From Membranipora membranacea (taxonomy: Eukaryota; Bryozoa; Gymnolaemata; Cheilostomatida; Membraniporidae): 64,000 nt of DNA. The position numbers and the translations under genes were made by a program. Each line of letters opens with the position of its first letter. The first letter of the stretch is position 1. The stretch is taken from NCBI GenBank assembly GCA_914767715.1, contig OU612069.1, positions 13,391,387-13,455,386 on the forward strand, read 5' to 3'. Below are positions 44,271 through 57,449 of the stretch, piece after piece. Below the pieces are notes generated by a model. It was not told the origin of the DNA, did no database searches, and worked only from the letters and a program-made list of their open reading frames with translations.

Positions 44271-47200
44271 TTAGATGATTTTGAAGAGTGACACAGTTTT
44301 GGCGTCCCAACCAGCCACAGCTAGTATGTTGCCATATATACTTATATCTACGTAGGTTTCTGGAAGCCTCTCGCTATTCAACTCACAGAGTTTCTTTCCT
44401 GAATTAATTTATATAGAGTCAATGTTGATGCTAAGTCAAAAGAATTAATAGTTCTGCCTATTGAATCTTATATAATAAAGTAATAATATGTTAATATTAT
44501 GAACTTTATTTGCTATTCAAAGCCCCTTTCGGGCAAATGAGAATATGGTTACATTTTGTGGAACAAGATTTATCACATCTTTTTAGCACACCCTTGTACA
44601 ATGTAACGGTAGGCAGGCTAGTGTAATGTAAGAAGAGGTCACCTCCATTAGCAACACCGGATTTTAAGCATGCGACTCTCAGATTGAGAAGCTCGAATCC
44701 TAACCACTAACCTAACTAATAACACATTATCACAAGCACCTAAAGTGATTGTGATAACTCAATCAAATAATTATTGGAGCTTATTGGAGGAGTTTCTAAT
44801 CTATTGAACATGAGAGTATAGCTCTAAGCACCAAATTAAATATTTGAAAAAAATATTAATTTCAGATTTCAAAATTCATAGAGGCTTGTTTATCAATTCT
44901 TTATCACATCCTGAACTTCCAAACTAGCAGACATTACACACTTACCATCAGGCCTTACCACATATATCCTGTTAGCCTTGAACTCACTCACAAAAATCAG
45001 CTTTTCATTATCAGACACAGCGATACCACAAGCAGCAGGGAGAGGACATGACCAGATTAGAGTGATGACTTCACCATCAGTTTCCTTTGTTGAGATCCTG
45101 TACTTGTTGAGAAAGAACCTTCCGTTCTCTACTCCAGTAGCGAGTAAGGATCCGTCTTGTAGAAAGTAGATGTTAATGATGATCTGCGTGAGACCAGGAA
45201 GTGGAAGTGTCTGCACATTCTTCTCTCTCCTATCATAGAGCTTCAGTGTCTTAGTGTCTCTATCTACACAGGTGACAAACTCATCAGATACAGTCATGTG
45301 TGACGCCATCTTTGACTCCATTGGGAAAGAGAAAAGCATTTCACATTCCTTGCTTTCAACGTCGTAGGCAAAGATTTGTATAATTTTACTATCTTGATCC
45401 TGAGAAATGAAGACTTCTCCCTTGTGAACAGCAGTTATAGCTTCTCTATGCTGAGTTTCCTCTTTCACTTCATAACTTCCTCTAGTGATAATCTTCATTC
45501 CAGCAGAACATCCCAGCAGCAGGTCACCAGTGAGGCTGTTAAAGCAGACTGAATAACATCTTTCACCTGTCTCATACTGAGATACAAGCTTTAATCCAGA
45601 TGGGACTTCAGGAATGCTGGATGTGTCATCTTTATGAATTTGACTTTTGGGCCAACCTGTGAACAGAAATTTTGATTCTTCAAGTGCGCTTTTAAGTCAT
45701 AAATGAACTTTTATTTTGTTTGTTATCGTTAAATCACCAGAACTTACCACCGATACTAGATGTAATACATGTGATAAAAATAGAAACAATTTTTCAGCGA
45801 TAAATGAGCTTTGCATTGCAACACACACTATTTGATCATTCTATAGAGGAAAACTCACATATCTCGTTAATGAGAGTTATCTTCTCAACAGCAGACATGG
45901 AGGAATCCATAGTCTCAGCTGTCTTCATGTCCGCTCTCCATTTATCAATGTCTCCCTGTTTCCTCTCTATAGTGTCAGTCAGGTCGAGTTCCATTACACG
46001 AAGCTGCAGTCATAGAACTAATGTAGATCAAATGCATAAAGATTGTTCTTATATTTTCTAATACAAAGTCAGATATGCGATAGGATCATTGAAAGCATGA
46101 ATGTTGCGGTGATGTGGCTTGTTTGTTTAGGAAATTCATACCTTTTACCCTGAGAATACATCCATACATTTTTAGGCATAGAGATAGTGTATCTTACCAG
46201 GGTCATTGACCAGTTCTTCCATGTTTTCAGTTTATCCTCAGCTTTTTCCAGCACTATATCCAGTGAATCAGGCTGGTGCCTTGCATCTCCCCAGCTACAT
46301 GTTGTCTTTATAATACAACTGTCATTAGAAGAAAATAGTTATGCTGAAACTGGCCCCATGTTGTGCCAATTGTGCAATTAAAACACAGAAACAATTTCTT
46401 GCAGTAATTCTTTTAGGAATAGTAAAAATCTTAACATATCTGCTGGTTTGTTTGGGAAACTCCCTTGTTTGTGAGGCACCATAATTCTTCATTATTGGGA
46501 CATCTCCGGAGCAGTCACATACCTTTTTACTTTTAGAAACATTCTACCCTACTGATTGTTGATAAACTTTGTGTTAATGTGTCGAGTTTGCTCCCTACTC
46601 ATCATATGTAACTTTTTCCATCCATCCACCGATTGATTAACTGTTTTGGTATTCATCATTTGACGGACATAACTGCATCAAAATCCCCACCATTTAACAG
46701 ATATGGCAAGCTTATAATATTATAAGTCAATAGGGCTCCCTGCACACCATGCTGTCTTCAATTTCTTCAGAGATAATAGAGCAATCTACAATTTTAAAAC
46801 TCGACTCTTCAAAATTAATTCTTCAAAACAACTGGACCTGACATAAACCTGCTATACCTAAATGCCTGTGATAACTGAGCCAGCAAGTTTTATAGATAAT
46901 GAAAAGTCGTCATTTTTGTCTAGACAAACAATGCACCTGATGGGGCTCAAATCCAGGATCCTGTTATCTAAAATCAGTAACACTGATGGGTTTTGGTTTT
47001 TTGTTGTGTGGAGTTGTCTGTCAAAACCAACTAACAAACTTGAAATTGAATAGATAACTCTAAGTTGTTGGACTGAATCCAGTCTACTTGAAATGGGGAA
47101 ACCTTCTATTGGAGCCCCGTCAATGTATTTTGGGCTTGTTCAGACACAAAAGAGAGAACGAGAGGTGATGGCTTCAAACAAAACCATGATTTCTCGACAA

Positions 47201-48828
47201 GAGAATAATATGCTGCTCACCCGTAACAGAAGTACTTTTCACACTTATTACAAACTGCTTGGACTTCATTCTTACAGTTGCTGCATCTTTGACCTGCAAT
47301 GATGACACGAAGATATCTCTAATCAATTTGAATACACATGTGATTCAATCCAATTTGGCTTACAAGGCAAGCCCGTTTTATTGCGCAAAAAAACAAAGTC
47401 AATTTAATGTGTTTTTTTGGTCTCATTGAGTACTCTTGATGTGAATTTAGGAAACAGCCTTGCTACTGCTTAAGTCTCAGAAAAAAAGCGATGTCCAACA
47501 TACAGTATTGTGAATCAGCTGGTACAACCCAAGAGAATTTGTGGACCGTGGAGGCGCCCTCACATATTGGTAGGACTCGCAGCCTAGCCAACGTGTGGGC
47601 TTTGGACAGATGTTAACTTATTCATAGCTAAAGTAGCCCGATAATAAATAGCTCAAGCCTCTGAGTAATCCACAGCACAGGCGAGCTTCAGCCAGGTATC
47701 ATGGAAAACCCGTGATATGAAAAATGACTGTATCTAGATCACCAAGTCGATAATTCTATCGCCAATATCAGATAAAAAGTGTAGGACAATATTTACAAAT
47801 ATTAAACTTACTCTCCTTCACCTGGAGAATTTTTTCTTGTTTTGATGGAGTGATTGGTCTCCGAATCTTTCGAAATGTGAACCACTGATTGGCAGGGAAT
47901 CCCTCATCAGAAGTTTTACATGTTGTACGGCAGAAAGGACATTCTAAAGATTCTCCGCCATTGACTAAAGAATCTGTAAACGCATCATTTTTTAATCAGA
48001 ATGATTGGTCTATTAGTAATCTTTGGGAGTTGTGGGTACAAAACAGCCTTAATCAATTTCACAACTCATGGTAGCTCGTTCACAAGAGCTGACCAGCGTT
48101 ATCCTCACCCCTACTGAACAAAGCTTGTCAAGACAGGCTAGGCTGGTGCATGGAAATCATTTCTTATAAATGAACAATCTTCCTCTCACATATTTTGACA
48201 ACTTTATTTTGTTTATTTGGTTGTCTTGATGAGCACCTCTCCTGCCCCAAATCATTAATAGAGGCCAATGATAGGCTAGTACCAGCCGTAAAGTGCTAGC
48301 ATCAGAAATAGATCTGGCACATATTTATAATGGGTGAGAACAAGCTAAGGTCTCGTATGGTGGGCTCACCTCTATTAACAGCTTGAGTAGTGACCGTAAA
48401 TCAATGCAATCTATGATTGGGAAGTGTTAATTCCAACCACTACTTTAGCGTTTCGGAATAGCCTAATCACGGCAGCCCAATACAGCCAAAACGAAAGAAG
48501 AACTTCGGAGATAAAGCTCCCCCTACATAGTAACATATAACAGTAACAGTAACAGTCCTTATAATGTTGATGGCTCAGTCCTTCAAACTAGTGGAAAAGG
48601 CTGAATGTTAATTGTTGTGGTCAGCTTGAAGGTTCATATTAGTGGAGTGCGCCAGCTGATTACTTGAAACATTGAAAATATATGAAGGTTCTCACCTATA
48701 CACATTATACAGAGTCCATGTCCACAGGGTAGAATATGAGACTTTCTATCATCTTCCATACAAATCTCACATTTTGTCTCTGGGATGTACTCTTTAGCAA
48801 GTGCCATCTTCAACTCCGACTCAGCCAT
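44271..48828 (-). CDS. TRIM-like RING/B-box/coiled-coil/beta-propeller protein, unit 2
   Basis: Exons 5' to 3': 48696-48828, 47812-47973, 47221-47293, 46198-46294, 45859-46003, 44946-45656, 44271-44398; same lengths as unit 1, 482 residues. RING, B-box-like motif, coiled coil and most of the propeller are nearly the same as in unit 1 (one RING-region change, CIVC to CIMC). The last part of exon 6 is different: hand alignment of 44948-45195 with 21361-21608 gives about 36 base changes in 249, with 16 amino-acid changes between residues 362 and 432, and three more at 455-457 in exon 7. The changes sit in short patches while the blade framework is kept. Function as an E3 ubiquitin ligase is inferred from the domain order. 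Confidence 0.9.
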
Positions 48829-48829
48829 T

Positions 48830-51679
48830 GCTGGAGCAATAAAGTGAATGAGAGACTCACTTACTTACTTACTTACTTATTTCGGCAGTTTCACTTCATA
48901 CAAAGATAGCCTTTCTTAACATATCTGTGATTGTCTTGTCTTGGCAAGCTGGTCATGGCTAGCTAGCAAACCTAGTGCGCCCATGTGAAATGAGCAGGTT
49001 TTGAATGCACAAATAGCTTGAAAACAAATTGCCATACAGACAACAACCCGATATGTAAGCTCTACACTCAAACCTTTCCATCTGCATCTGACCTTCCACA
49101 TGCTCAGCCAGAACGTGTTATGCACTCTATATACCAATAGAAATTTCAATACGCTTTATAGTACACTTACCTTGATTGGTTGAAATGAAAGCAGGTGTGT
49201 TGATCCTAGAGAAGGAATGAGTGTTCAGTTTAGTATTATACAGCTTTATACAGTCTTGTCCATATGACTGCAATATTCGTACTGAGTATGTCATATAAAG
49301 CAACTTGTTTGATAAAACCATTACTAACATGAAGATAAAAATTCATAACGTAATAAAATAAGAGATAAGAGAGTGTGTAGGCAAGGTTAACGGCTCTAGT
49401 TTATTTACACAAGATGGGAGATAAGGATACTGCACTTGAGAAACATCACATGATGAAGTGGTGATCGTGTCTAAGGGTGTAGGACTGCTCACCAGCCAAT
49501 GCTGTTCAAAAGCCTATTATCTGTCATGAGCAGATAACCATGACAAACCTAGCAACTACACAAAGACCAATGCAGGTCATTGTCAGGCAGTTATTTGTGA
49601 TAACGTGATGTAGGCAATCATATATCGAAAGAACACATTTTCAATATTTGGCTAATAATCTAGCACGTAATTAATAATACACATGGAACACTATCTTTTG
49701 TATATTCATGAGTATGACAAAGCTGGGCTACAGAAGCACTCACTTTTAGGCCTGTGCATTTTATATTACTTACAGTTTTTTCAAGGGTTGAATTTGCAAT
49801 ATGCTATTAAGTATATTTCCTTGTTGAAACATTTATGGTAACTGACTGAATAAATTGGGTTTGTTTATTTACCTATAATTGATATGTTTATTATGGTAAT
49901 ATACACATATATATATATATATATATATTATATACATGTAAGTATGTAAATATACAGAGTGTTTTACACCTAGAAAACTCAAGGCAAGGCTCAGTTACTT
50001 AATAAGACAGTACTGTGTTATAATTTTGTGAAACTTACTAACTCTTACCTGGCCTTTGAGCCTCATATTTTGTAGTTATCTTATCTTACCTCTAGCATTA
50101 TCTAGTACCATGGCGTGTAGCCACTGTGCATTAGCTGTGTTGGATGTTATCGGGGGGGGGGGGGGGATAACATCCAACACAGCTAATGCACAGTAGCTAC
50201 ATGGCGTGCCTTATAGCGAGTTATGCTAATTTACTTATCTCGCCAGTGTGCGGGTTTTTCTCCTATTATTCTAAATAACCGAAGAGACAAGTCATCTTTT
50301 CACAATCCCCACCCTCCCGCCTTCAAGTACTACCTTATGCTACTATATTTTTCAGTGTGTGAAGAGTGACTTCGGTGCATGTGTGGTTGGTGCTAAATGT
50401 TCCGCCTTTTCTAAAGTATATAGGCCGAATTTCCTCCTATAAAGTTGTTGCCCTGCACATGCTGTTCTCCAGCAACTTACTGTACTTACTTAAACGTTTT
50501 AGTTCTATAACTATTTGGGGGTTAATCAGGAAATGGCGTATCGGCCCCTATAGATATCTTGTTAATCATTGAGGTAAGAAAAAACAAATATTTATATATA
50601 ATTCTAAACTATTGCTAGCCATCTTTGCTCAATGTCAGAAAAGGTATCCTGAATCCTTTGATTAACTTTCGTATTCTTCTATTTCTTATTAAATTACAGG
50701 TAGGACCGATCCTCCTTGACCATAACATACAGTATTTCGTATATCTAAGAACTAGAAGCCCAATATGTTTAGGTAGCACATTTCCATAAGCTTTATCATA
50801 GTCCATCACTAGACTCACACTTTTTGCCAGGGTTGCGAACTATATTTTCAAATGTTTATATGGAAGCTAAGAGTTATACCGCATGTACAATGGAAGGCAA
50901 CTCCCATTAGCTCAAACAATATTGATTGAGTTGCATGGATCATTTTCAGTACCTGTGATACTGCATTATTGCAAACCATGCATTAGAATTAATAATTACT
51001 TCAGCCATTATGGTTCTTTCATATGAGCTTGTCGCTATCTTATTGCTCCGCAAATTTTGCAATCAAGATTTAAAGTCATAATCATAGATTGTATCACAAA
51101 TATGCTAAGTGACTAGACTATCCGCGGCTGGATGGGGCGCTAAAACTGAGTCCCTACAAAATCATCTAAGCTATAACTTCAAGGTTTAAAATGCACCACA
51201 TACGGTTCGGAAGATCTTCTTTTCTTTTCAACCTTAACAGAAAATAGTTGCAAGTATACTGACTGAATGAGTTTATTATATCTATGACTGTATTTAAACA
51301 TATCCCATACCACATTCGAGACAGTTTACATGATTGGTGGCAAAATAAATAACACTTCATACGGTAAACATCAGTGCATGTTTTCTGTTCTTGGTCGACC
51401 TCCTTGCTTCTATTTGGCCAAAAATGAAGAGCATTATCGGACACAAACAACCAAAATCTTTTTGAAGGTGGGGAGGAGGTTAGACCATTAGGTGCTTCCT
51501 ATTACTACTACCACATTGACATCTATTATATACCCCAGGGTATTCAAAGTCTCAAACAGTATATGTATGACAGGGCTTTTCAGTCAACACATCAACACAT
51601 TACAATTTGTCTTTGACAAATTTACCCAATAAACTGAATCTTATCTAATCTAACTATGGAGTAAGATATCTTTGGAGAG
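48830..51679. other. Non-coding interval upstream of the TRIM-like gene, across the unit 2/3 junction
   Basis: Counterpart of 25244-28124, with the putative 5' UTR exon at 49171-49205, a CTTA run near 48859, an AT run near 49903, the snap-back element at 50118-50199 and the unit junction at about 51128. No gene recognised. Confidence 0.6.
50118..50199. mobile_element. Snap-back element with poly-G centre (unit 2)
   Basis: Same element and 9-bp duplication as at 26529, with a run of 15 G instead of 19 and loss of one CG step at the right side of the loop. Confidence 0.85.
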
Positions 51680-54600
51680 CTACCAAATACCACCAGCGTA
51701 TTTATGATGGAATAGAGTCAGATGACGCTTATAAGGGTCAACAATAAGATAAGAGAAGCTGTTTATGTGATCTTTATCATCAGGGAAGTATATGTCGTCT
51801 TCACCGTCCTACAAGTACATGAAACATTGTTTAATTATCCACTACGAGTATGCAACAAAATTTGCCTACTTTTAATGTGAAGCAGCCGGGGGGGGGGTTA
51901 ATCAGTAGAGGGAAAGCAACTCCAAAAATATGGGCGTTTTGAGAAATCATAATTCATTGTAAGCCTCAGCCGATGTGTTGGCCCTGATTTACTGGGTGGA
52001 GTGAGTGGTTGGAGAGCCAATGCCAGGTCATATGGTACTTTCAGGAAAGTACCTTGGACTTTGGCATTGCCTTACTTTTCATAGATGAAAGTACCTTTTT
52101 GAGCTGGCTTCGATTTGTATAATGATTAATATAAAGACCCTGTGCTCACAAGTCCTGCAGCGCCATTGGTAGAGCGTATGCTTAGAGATTTGAGAGTACA
52201 ATACCACATTTGGTCATCCAAAGCAAGGCAATATGAAGGTCAAAAGTACTTTACTGAAATTACCATGATGACCTGGCTCTGACTTTCTACCCAGTCAATC
52301 AGAGCCAACACATTGGCTATGTAAACCCATGCTGTAATGGAATAATGAAAGTGAAATTCCGAGTGAATTGCTCAACAAGTTGTTTTCTACACGTCTTACT
52401 GGTCTGACAACTTTACAATGGGAGGAGTTAAAGTACTGCTGCCACTCAGCTCAGGCAAATCTGTGCTCATTGAATTCAGTATAGCTAAAATCTAATAGAT
52501 AACTAATTGAGGCTTTAATCTTTAATGGGCAAATAATTTGAACCAACGCAAAAAATCAGGGTATGAAATTAACTCACTAGTGATAACATCAAAAGTGCCT
52601 GTTGGTGACTACATAGATAATGATCAGGATAATAAATTTCATACCCTGATTTCGACGATTAGTTTGTGCAAACTATTCGCCAATGCTGAGATTGCAGCCT
52701 CATAATATTGGTTTTGAGCTATACAGAATTCAATAAGCATGCATTGTGTGGCAGCAATGGTTTAAGCGCAGGTGGCTGGTGTGGGTAGGTACCCTATACC
52801 CAGCATCAGTGGTTTAAGGATGAAACGCCTGCTCTTCTCGTCTGTCTGTTATCTTACCTTGGCCTTCACCTTGTAGACTTGGGATATAACATGTAAGTCT
52901 GAGCTTCCAGGTTCCTTCTGTACACTACAAATATTAATATTACAAGTAAATAACAAATATAAATAAATATATGTGAGTTAGATTAGCAACACTACGATAT
53001 GCTAAGGTAACCCCATAATTTTGAATTTAGTTGTAGTTGCATGTTAGAGGTCAACAAGTTACATTGTAACTACTCTGTTATCTATAAACTTTCCAGGAAA
53101 CCTCTTCAAACAAATAAATAATAAAAAATTTAATTAAATATGTATTTGACTAATATTAAGGCAAAGGTCACCGTTCAATTTAGAAAGCAATGGCCCTGCG
53201 ATTTTGGTTATTCAACTTAAAGCTATTATTTTGTATATTTGTTAGATTTTTGAACCAATTGTCACTGTTACATCTTGACAGAGGCCCTGAAAGCGTCACT
53301 GGCTGTTTATCTGTAAGAGTTTCAAGTGTAGCAGTGCCCACATACTTACAAAATGTACATTCTGATCTCGGCTGCATCATTTATAATTTTATACCACATA
53401 TCTTACCTTACTAAGTCTTTGTAGAGGTGTTTAGTATGGTTAATATAATCAGTAACATAATCCTCATACTGACATACTCCTCCGCCAACACATAAATGAG
53501 TGAACAGTCTGAGAAGGAATTCATTTCTCTCATCATCAGAATATGTATCATACTTTTCAAACTCTTCATTGAGAAGTACCTGTAATATAAATGTATTATC
53601 AGTGGAATCGAAACACAGAGAGTCATTATCATACCAGCTAGTTGTTTGACTCACAGTTTACCTTCTCAATGTTTACAGCAGGGAGGGTGGGATATGTCTC
53701 CCACCCTCCCTGTTTACAGGTTTCATTATTAGAGATGTCGAGAAACCTTGTAGTTGTCTTCTTCCATTACGCGGAAATGGTGTCATGTATTACAGGGAGT
53801 TATGTTCCACCAGGGAGTGTGGGAGTTCTGTTGCGATCTCCCTGGTTTCACGCTGCTGGTCAATTTTGACATTGATATGATTTGGAGTTACACCCTCACA
53901 ACACTAGAAAGACCGATCTCGTATAAAGAATTCTAATGTGCCCGGGCAAGTTGAAGTTGTCATGCCTTATTGAACAAAAAAAATAGATGTATTCCTGTAC
54001 CAAGAAGTTGTCGTATCTCGTCTTACAATCCAGGACAGATTTCACAACCCCTCTATGTAACTGGGGTGGTTCTGCTCATTATTTTGAATATTAGATTTCA
54101 AAAGGGAGATGTCTCACAGATTTACAGGGACATCATACATATAAAATATACACTTTATTACTTGGTTGGCCACAATGAGTTATCAATGCCCTACGAAATA
54201 CGGCAATAATATGGATAATAGACATGCTCAAATGTGGGCTTTAATACACCACAATGTAGTTAAACCACTGCTGCCACACAGCCAAATGTGTGCTTATAAA
54301 ATTCTGTATAGCTCAAAACTAATATGATGAGGCTGCAATCTCAGCATTGTCACCTAACGAGCAAATAATTTGCATAAACTGATCGTCAAAATTAGGGTAT
54401 GAAATTAATTAGTTGACATAGTTATCGTCCTACTAGTGGAAATTGTACACATTGTACTGGTGGTATATTTCATGCCCTGATTTTAAAGATCAGTTTGTGC
54501 AAATTATTTGCTCATTAGGTGACAATTATGAGATTAAAGTCTCAATTAATTATCTTGGGGCTATGCAGGATTCAATGAGTGGCAGCAGTAGATTAAGGTG

Positions 54601-57223
54601 CCAAAAAGATTTAGCCTGGATAACTGGTATCAGAATAACCCTTACATTGCGAAGTTCATCTGGTATTGGCACACTATCTATATACTCCTCCAAACATTTC
54701 TTGATGTAGCCATTTTCTTGTACGATCCCCTCATCCTGCAGCTTGTCAAATAGAGACATGGATACTGCAGTACAAGCACAACTTTCTACCTCCACACAGG
54801 AAGCTTTGGTACCTAGTAAAATAAAGTCAATTTTATTAGTGTCAAATTCATAATTCAATCATCAGATTTAAACTATAAATGACTCTGGATGTTTCATCAT
54901 GATCAAAAATCCACAGTCGTTTTCTCAAAATTTAACATCGGTGGTGGCATGAGAATCCACTCAAACATGTTGTTTGAATTATCAGGAGAAAGGAGAAGAA
55001 AATTGTTATCCTGGTAGATCAGGCACTCAATAATTGAAGCTCCTGATAATTCAGACAACATTTTAGCGTGGATTCTGATGTTACATCTTCATAGATTATT
55101 CAATCTTCTTTGTGGATTTAATCAAGTCATAATAATAATTATAATATTATAATATGATGAAGAAATTATTATAGGGTATTAAAATTTTGTTCTTTGAAAA
55201 TTCGCTAAATTATGTAGACCTAAAGTCTAAGTCGTCATAGCGGAGAGGGTTACCCCTCTAGAGTGCAGGTACAGAGACCCATGGTACTCAAGCCACACCC
55301 TATACCCTTGCCTGCCGGAATTCCGGCTACTCTTTTATTCGAAGGGGCAGAGGGGGATCTTTTTACTGCATGTGCACAGTGGACCTCCGGTATTTTTATT
55401 CCCGTTCTGCAAGGACCTGGCTAGGATGAATGGCGCGCCAGTACCAAATCAGAAATGACTGTCGGCGCCGAGAGTTTAACCTGGACCTCACAGATCACAA
55501 GTCCACACCCTTAACCATCAGACCAGTACCAGTACCAGACCGTACAGTACCAAGATAAGATCTAAACCACTGCCGCAACACAGGCAAATTTGTGCTCATT
55601 GCATTCTGAATAGCTCAGAACTAATGAAATGAGGCTGCAATCTCAGCCTTTTCTCCTAATGGGCAAATCATTTGCACAAGCTGATCGTCAAAATTAGGGT
55701 ATGAAATATATCATCTGCTGTAACATGTGACGTAGTTTCCGTCTTATTAGAGGACAATTATGACGTTATCAGCGAGTGCGCCAGTTTCATAACCTGATTC
55801 TGAAGATAAGTTTGTGCAAATTATTTGGTAAGAATTCTGAGATTTAAGCCTCAATAATTGTCTTGAAGCTATACAGACATCAATGAGCTCGAATTTGTCT
55901 GAATGGCAGCAGTAGAAATAGTAGAAATAGACTTACCGAGGCCGTAACATGTCGAGCCAGAGGAACTAGTGTGCTGAATTGACTGTACAACCTGGTCATT
56001 CTGGAAAAACTCCTGTAGTCAAAAGCAGTAACAGTAAACACCACAATATTCTAGAAATTTCTAAAAATTCCGAATGAGGGAGCGCTTTAGACAGATTTAA
56101 TGCATTTCAATGCCTTTAAATTCATCAAATTACCTATAAGGAGTGAGAAAGAATTCTACTGCTTCCCAAGTTTTGTTGTTGCAAGACCTGCTCCTAGAGG
56201 AAAATTATTAATGGAATAATAATAAATAAGCTCCTAAATCTTTAGCTCCACATGATATGAAACTTACTAGTGCAAATTGCTGGATATTGTATGGCTTGAA
56301 CTGTTGATCAAAGCTGTATGTCTGTGCTAGAAGGCGATTTCCCATGCCCCTGAAAAAGTGTCATTATTATTTTACAAAAAAAGAGACTTTATTCAAATCT
56401 TAACAGATTTAGGCTAGTGAAAATCACTCAAAACATAAATCTATCATAACAAATTGGAGTTCAGCAACAGTGCCTGGTGGCGCAGACTTGGAACTCGGAT
56501 ATATTTGTTCCATTATCAATCTCTATTATGCCATGAAAGGAAGTGGACAACTGTGAAAACGAGACTTCTGGCCAATGTCTATTTCTCAGCAGCAAAGAAT
56601 CAGAAAACTGTCTTGTTGATAGTTTCAAACAGAAAGAGCGCCTCCCCCTCCCTCACACCACATCATCTGTCATTCCATGTCAAATTCCAATTTCAGCCAC
56701 GGGAAAAATACAGTTCTGGAATGGAATATGAGGAGTTCCGCCAGAGATGGCTAAGAGTGACTATTATAATAATAGTCACTCTCAGCCATCAATTATTATA
56801 CTGAGGAACTGCCATTGCTTGTAGGAGAAATACTAGTTTAGTTTTTAGACAGAGTACCAGATTGATCCCCTTTGTTTACGCTGTGATTAATGATGGCACT
56901 AGTTCATCCAGCTAATAGGTCGAATTCAGCACTTCCTGTTGACTCATGGGAGCCTGAGGACTGTAATTTGCCTACCTATGTATGTGGTTGATTCTGAACA
57001 TACATACATGGCAATTTTGAATTTACACATCCAGTAATGCTTGCCATTTTCTTCCCAGTTGTCTCACAATGGCAAAGCAATTACCTTTAGTCTGTAGTTA
57101 TGAGTATGTACTTGGGACTCACCATTTCTGCAGGCTTTCCTTGGAGTCTTTTAACTGAAGGGAAGGAAAAGTTTTTGAGGCAAGGAGCTGAAAGGAAAAT
57201 TTTTGAAACTGTTCACCCGCCAT
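51680..57223 (-). CDS. CFAP300: CFAP300, unit 3, intact
   Basis: Exons 5' to 3': 57123-57223, 56268-56349, 55937-56012, 54646-54812, 53407-53579, 52858-52924, 51680-51808. All lengths equal those of units 1 and 2 and the frame is open over 264 residues. Differences: KDSKESLQKW in exon 1 and ASCVEVES in exon 4 (serine to cysteine). The conserved CQYEDY exon is unchanged. As with the other copies, the start faces METTL13 across 226 bp. Confidence 0.92.
52432..52761. mobile_element. TTAA-flanked MITE, family A, CFAP300 intron 6 (unit 3)
   Basis: TTAA at 52428-52431 and 52762-52765. Same ends as 4939-5257, without the extra centre seen in unit 2. Confidence 0.75.
54264..54592. mobile_element. 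TTAA-flanked MITE, family A, CFAP300 intron 4 (unit 3)
   Basis: TTAA at 54260-54263 and 54593-54596. About 17 bases (the GAGCACAAATTTGCATG part) are missing from the right arm compared with unit 1. Confidence 0.78.
55205..55545 (-). mobile_element. tRNA-derived SINE-like repeat, antisense, CFAP300 intron 3 (unit 3)
   Basis: Near-identical to 7690-8015. Confidence 0.5.
55566..55918. mobile_element. MITE, family A, CFAP300 intron 3 (unit 3)
   Basis: Same position and ends as 8036-8388. Confidence 0.7.
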
Positions 57224-57449
57224 TTAGATGCTGTATCTAGGTTACTGTTTCCTGTTTAAGTGATACGCATTGCAGCTTGTACAAAAATGTTATCGTCTCC
57301 ATAACAAATGGGAGATATTTCCTTTTTCTATGATTTCCTGTAGACAAAAGCCATGAAACTGACAGTGAACTAAGTAGGAGAGATTAACCACTACACTGTG
57401 ACTAGTTGGTTACGAAAAAGCTATTTCTCTGAATGGTCTATGCTTGACA
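57224..57449. promoter_or_regulatory. Divergent promoter between CFAP300 and METTL13 (unit 3)
   Basis: 226 bp between start codons, as in the other units. Confidence 0.6.

Larger units (their letters stand above)
27562..51127. repeat. Tandem array unit 2 (about 23.6 kb)
   Basis: Same gene order as unit 1. Positions 21306-25742 of unit 1 map to unit 2 with a constant shift of 23587, without a net indel over more than 4 kb, while the CFAP300 and METTL13 parts shift by 24.0-24.7 kb because of indels. Private changes include the TA element at 33008, the exon 6 frameshift and exon 7 deletion of METTL13, an 85-base local duplication near 35950-36035, and an extra 57 bases inside a MITE near 29060. 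Confidence 0.93.
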
